64,000 nt of DNA from Diospyros lotus (taxonomy: Eukaryota; Streptophyta; Magnoliopsida; Ericales; Ebenaceae). The first letter of the stretch is position 1. Each line of letters opens with the position of its first letter. The position numbers and the translations under genes are program-made. Below, piece after piece: positions 59,524-64,000 of this stretch. The DNA lies in the NCBI RefSeq assembly GCF_014633365.1, contig NC_068349.1, positions 12,140,753-12,204,752 on the forward strand. The letters are read 5' to 3'. The notes beneath the pieces are model-generated. The model was given only the letters and a program-made list of their open reading frames with translations. It had not been told where the DNA came from and searched no databases.

Positions 59524-59868
59524 TTGTCGAGTGCCCTGCCATTCATCCCCACTTTCACTGGCTTTCTTTATCAACTGAGTATCTCCATCAACGCTGTCCC
59601 CACTTTCCCTTCATTCGTGACCCATCTCCGCCGCCTTGGAAACTCTAATCTCTGTCGACGACCACCTTCCTTAAGCCGCCACCCCCCGCCCTCCTTTGCT
59701 TTGTCTTCGTCTGTTCCTTTATCAGTTGATTCCCAAAACCCACTGATCGGTGTTCTAGAATCTAGAACCAAATTCCAATCAGGTTTAATTAAACCAACAA
59801 CATCAAACCATCTATGGATTTTATTTCAATTTAGAATGGAGATCAAACCCATCAATGGTTGTTTCTGA
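59524..59868 (+). CDS. Hypothetical ORF, possible transit-peptide-bearing first exon
   Basis: 114 codons. Ser/Arg/Pro-rich and poor in acidic residues for the first 75 or so (LRRLGNSNLCRRPPSLSRHP), reminiscent of an organelle transit peptide. It then reads VDSQNPLIGVLESRTKF and loses character. It is GC-richer than the flanks. No homology is recognised and no downstream exons are identified, so it may be spurious or a gene remnant. Confidence 0.22.
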   Translation: MSSALPFIPTFTGFLYQLSISINAVPTFPSFVTHLRRLGNSNLCRRPPSLSRHPPPSFALSSSVPLSVDSQNPLIGVLESRTKFQSGLIKPTTSNHLWILFQFRMEIKPINGCF

Positions 59869-60119
59869 TGATGGTGTCAAAAACCATTTGTCAAGTTTCC
59901 CTCTCGGATTTTCTTGCTAGCACAGAAAGTTTGAGAGAAGGTCTATTCAAAATGAATACAAATAATTTAAATTTTCAAGAAAAATTTATTTTTCGAATTT
60001 GTTCACTAACAATAAGAGTTAGAATAAATTACAATAATATTCAATACATTATCATCTTGGGCTTATTGCCCATATATTTTCAAAACAAAAGGGCACTAAG
60101 GCTTTTTAAAAAAAAAAAA

Positions 60120-62488
60120 ATACAATAAGTCCTCTAGTTCTTGCCCTCAACATACACTCACGAATCTTTGAGGTTGGGACATCTCTGTACACATCTAAGC
60201 TAAACTCACCACAAAAATATCTAACTTCCATTACCTGGAATGACAAAAGAAATAACGTGAGCCACGAGACTCAAGAAGTATATAGCGAAAGAAGTATCAA
60301 TAGCACGATACATAAAGGCATGAATAACTTAAAGTCAAAGAAAATCATTACCCGACATCTACACCCTTTGGGTTCATGCCTTCTAGACTAGACATTAACA
60401 TCTTCTAAGAATACACATGCTTATGGTTTTCCAAACTCATATTTCAAAATGAGCCATAAGGCTCAGCAAATATATATATATATATATATATCAATAGAGC
60501 GAGAAAGAAGCGGTGCATAACAAAATAGAGTACACCCGACTCCCCAATATAATTTAACCCATCCTTCAATTTCCATTTATAAAATCATCCCATAAGCAAA
60601 CATATATTACAACAAAGGGAGAAATAGAGTTAAGGCATGGATAAATCAAAGTGGAATAGACCCTACTCCCTAAGTATGAGTAGCATTTCCCATTTAGCTC
60701 CTATCAATAAAATCATTCCCATGCCTTTTTCATTATGCATTTTATGCACCGTTTCATTACTCATGAATACATAGATCTCCTTACTTAGCAACAAAGTACA
60801 CATAAAACCCATCTCTTTCCATGTGTGACTCATAACATAAGAAGCCATCAATTCATGCTCATGCAATTTTACATAATAATGAAAATATATGCACCACATT
60901 GGCCCTCCGAGCCTCCACATCCATGACTATAATGCTTACATATATATATATATATATATATAAATCCATCAGCCACCACAGTGGCAGGAGCATCACCTAT
61001 CGGGTTTATGACCACCTCACCTGCGCTAGACGCTCAATGGGATATCCCGTCTCACACTTGCGGAACTTAGCCGTCACGCCAAAATAATAATAAGAGACGC
61101 TAAGATAATTATATCAATACATCACACAAGATAAGAGAGTTCCACGAACATGCCAACTAAAAGCATAACGTAACAACTTCCCAAAACATGATCGTTAGGG
61201 ATAATATAGATTTAGGAAAGCCTTAAATCACTCAAAACATAACCAAAATATATCATATTATATATCAAATTAAAACCCTTGAAGTCTAGTTTATGAAGCT
61301 TCAAACGGATCACAATTCCGAGTTCTACATCAAAAGTTATGGCCGAAAAAGAGAAGCATGTGCAGAGTAGTCAAAACCGCGCGGCCGAGTCGACTCGGCG
61401 GAAATTTAAGTCGACTTGATCTCCTGGACGAGTCAACTTGGCCGAGAACGACGGAAAAAGGCCAAAAACTCACCAAAAACCCACAAAATGGCCACCAAAC
61501 ATTCCAAAACTTTCATTCTAGCTTCGTAACCCATCAATGTCATTCCTTGAAGGAAGAATGGGGTGAACAAACCCCAATGAAACCATCAGCAAGACCCAAC
61601 AAAGGCTTGACATAACAATACGTAACATGCGGATCAAAGGAAAAATGACAAAAATATACAACCAATACCAACAATACTTTTAACGATGAGAAGAGAAAGA
61701 GTCATGAAGCATTTTGACATCACAATAAACAAGAACGACAAGCTTGCACAAAAGAAACCAAGAGTGCAAGGAGAACTTGCCTTTGATGATATTTGAACGG
61801 AAGAAGAAGAAGCTTGCTCTTCTTAAATATGAAAATCCTCCTTCTTGAAGCTTCACCCAAGAGAAGAAAATGGAGAAAATAGCAAGGAAAAGAAATGAAG
61901 AGAAGGAAGAAGAGGTTCACGAGAGGGACAGATTGGGAAATGAAGAAGAAAACAATTAAGGTGGCATGGAGAGGTGAGGGGGAGGGATTGGCTTGCCAGC
62001 CACTCTCCCCTTTGCTTTTACCAATATACCCCTCACATAAAACACACACACACAAATATCCAAGCCCCTAATGATCATTTTCATTTTCTCATTTTCTTTT
62101 CCCATTTATATAATTCCATCTCTCATTATTATAGACATGGGTTTAAGCCCAAATCAAAAAGTCCATTCATATAAATACATGGGCCTAAGCCCAATTCATT
62201 GGACCAATTAAATATAATGGCCCATTTCCATTAGCCTACTCAAAAGACCTCAACATCTCTTTAAGCCCAATGGGCTTCACAACATTATAAAAATTAAAAT
62301 ATACAAAATCTCCTATTGGGCTCAACTCAAGCTTCCAAAGCCCAATCCATTAATTTAATACCTACTTTATTTACATAAATTTTGCCACACAAAAATATTT
62401 CTTAACATTTAATTTGATAGGGAAAAATTTTTCAATCTCCATAAATAAAATATTAATAAACTCCTAGGCCCACTAACGGGTCATTACA
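60120..62488 (+). repeat. Tekay-like LTR, left end uncertain
   Basis: Ends CTAACGGGTCATTACA, with the same terminal design as the LTRs ending at 7805 and 18347. It has the same internal order: a CTGGAATGAC...GTGAGCCACGAGACTCA block, GCCGTCACGCC near 61080, TATA-like CCATTTATATAATTCC near 62102, then a GGGCCTAAGCCCAA-rich 3' part. No clean TG start or target duplication was found near 60120. (AT)n runs lie at 60471-60491 and 60940-60961. Confidence 0.55.
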
Positions 62489-64000
62489 CCATTCATGGTT
62501 CTAGGGATTTTTTTTAATTTTTAATTTTTATTTAATTTATTTTAGCATAATTAATGTTTATTTAATTTTAAGTCACTATCTAAGAGTAATTTAAACATGT
62601 ATAAAACTGAGAAGCTGACTAGACCAAATACATACTATATAGTTTATAGTCCAATTATTTTAACATAATTAACTGTTTTGACTTAGACACTACAATACCT
62701 TTGAGTTTGAATGATAACTGGGCTATGAGGATATGAATATAAACTTCCTGCTTATAAAACTTCTCATGACAGGCAGCCCTTATCCTATATTAATTGGGAA
62801 ACTACATAGAAATAGAAATTATGGGGGAAAAGAATATTATATAGAATTGGGTGATTGATTAATAATCATACATTAAAAAATGTTCATAATTAAAGTATCG
62901 TTTAATTATGAAAGAATACTCATAAAATGACTCAACGTTCCTATCATATCCACTCTAATAGCATTTTTAATTATGGAATTGTTGGTTTGCCATCTGGACA
63001 AGAGTCGTATTTGCAATCCTTAAAAGTGGCCTTTGGACATTTATCTAATGTGGGGATGACAAACTCGAAGAAGACGGCAATAATTGGACTAACTGAGCTA
63101 CTATATATGTGAATTAACCATTGTTCAATGATCATTCGCCACCGCCCTTTTGAATTTCAGCTAAAAATATTAAATATGACTGACTACATGGCGATGATAA
63201 ACTCGGACTCGTATATATAAGCACCTACTTAACACTATTCACACATTGAATTATTAGTCTCCTAATTCGTGGCTTATGACGTTAGTTTTGCCGCGTTAAA
63301 ATATTGCCCATTTCTCACGCGATATACGGTTGACTGCCTCTTGGGGATTCTCAAGGAACACTGGCCAATAATTTTTTTATGAACTTGGATCCACATATAT
63401 GATATATATATATATATTTATTTTGTTTGTTCAGCCAACTTATTATATATGGTTACATTAATATTCAGTTAGGCCAGAATCGATCGTGTGGTCTGGATTC
63501 AGCCCAATAGCCCATGAAAGTCAAAAGTGTTTTTGGCTGGAAGAGAATTAAGATAAATTTTTAAATTTGCTAGCCCTTTTAAGTTTTCTTTTATATGTAA
63601 GGCCGTTTGAGCTCTTAATTAATCTTCAATTTGGTATAGATATGTGGCTTGTGTTGCTGACACATATTCAATCATGTGTCAAGTATAATTGTAAGTTTTT
63701 TTTTTTATATTATATTATTATATATGTATGGGTCACAAATGATTGAATCTACTGATTCTTTGATTGTTGAAATCCATTTCTTGCAGTTGTCATATCGAAT
63801 ATATCTTAACTTCAGTGCCGGAAACAAAATATATATTAGAGTTTTGTTGCTACTTGCTGCTTTGTATTTTTGTATCTTTTGTATGTTGTAGTTTTAGTTG
63901 CTGTATTTTCTTTTGATATTGAACGGTGACGTTTTGTGCTTTGCTTATTGTATTAGTTCTAGACATATTTAAAGATGAGCTGAGGCCCCACGGTAGGGCA
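62489..64000. other. AT-rich intergenic DNA to window end
   Basis: No supported gene; the longest ORFs are about 60-70 codons and low-complexity. A (TA)n run lies near 63402-63418. Confidence 0.4.

Noticed and set aside
62927..63112. 61-codon ORF
   Set aside because: No recognisable features, AT-rich context, no gene signals.

Overview
This is a repeat-dense stretch of a flowering-plant nuclear genome, most likely a eudicot with a large genome. The evidence is plant-specific retroelement lineages (Tat, Athila, Tekay-like LTRs, Copia), plant hAT and CACTA transposons, an RTE-type LINE, and one small 8-cysteine lipid-transfer/proline-rich protein gene. There is no operon structure, no bacterial feature and no CRISPR array. 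I cannot name the species.

Layout. 1-7805: the probable 3' part of a Tekay-like Ty3/gypsy element, ending in a 2.6 kb LTR (5166-7805) and interrupted by an apparently complete autonomous hAT transposon (1137-5144, perfect 8-bp target duplication, transposase of three exons on the minus strand). 7806-9567: unassigned. 9568-10822: non-autonomous CACTA element with a CAC target duplication. 10917-12049: weaker CACTA-like element carrying gene-like DNA. 12085-36566: a three-level nest. The outer Tat-lineage gypsy (plus strand; integrase lost) carries a Tekay-like solo LTR in its pol (15683-18347, TSD AAAGG). Its 3' LTR is split by a 15.7 kb Athila-like gypsy (20552-36273, minus strand, TSD AGGGA). 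The Athila element is in turn split inside its RNase H domain by a 2.1 kb solo LTR (28285-30362, TSD AAGAC).

The most unusual content is in the 3' cargo region of the Athila-like element (about 22.5-26.7 kb). In the sense of gag-pol it carries an intron-less, frameshifted copy of a plant LOG-type cytokinin riboside 5'-monophosphate phosphoribohydrolase gene, a separate small Cys/Arg-rich ORF whose tail is duplicated twice downstream, and three copies of the polypurine-tract-like motif. This looks like host-gene transduction by a retrotransposon.

37480-40100 is a decayed RTE-type LINE. 40.1-42.8 kb is the only gene-like island: an intact 124-codon secreted 8-cysteine protein gene (41075-41449) with a TATA box and an ACGTGGC element. 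45.0-49.1 kb is a decayed Copia element. 49-64 kb is AT-rich intergenic DNA with tandem and direct repeats, a non-autonomous hAT element (56559-58073) enclosing an abrupt GC-rich block, and a further Tekay-like LTR ending at 62488.

All retroelement coding regions are broken by stops or frameshifts. In several the stop is what a single C-to-T or G-to-A transition would give, as expected in methylated, silenced plant DNA. Family assignments rest on motif recognition; no database search was run.
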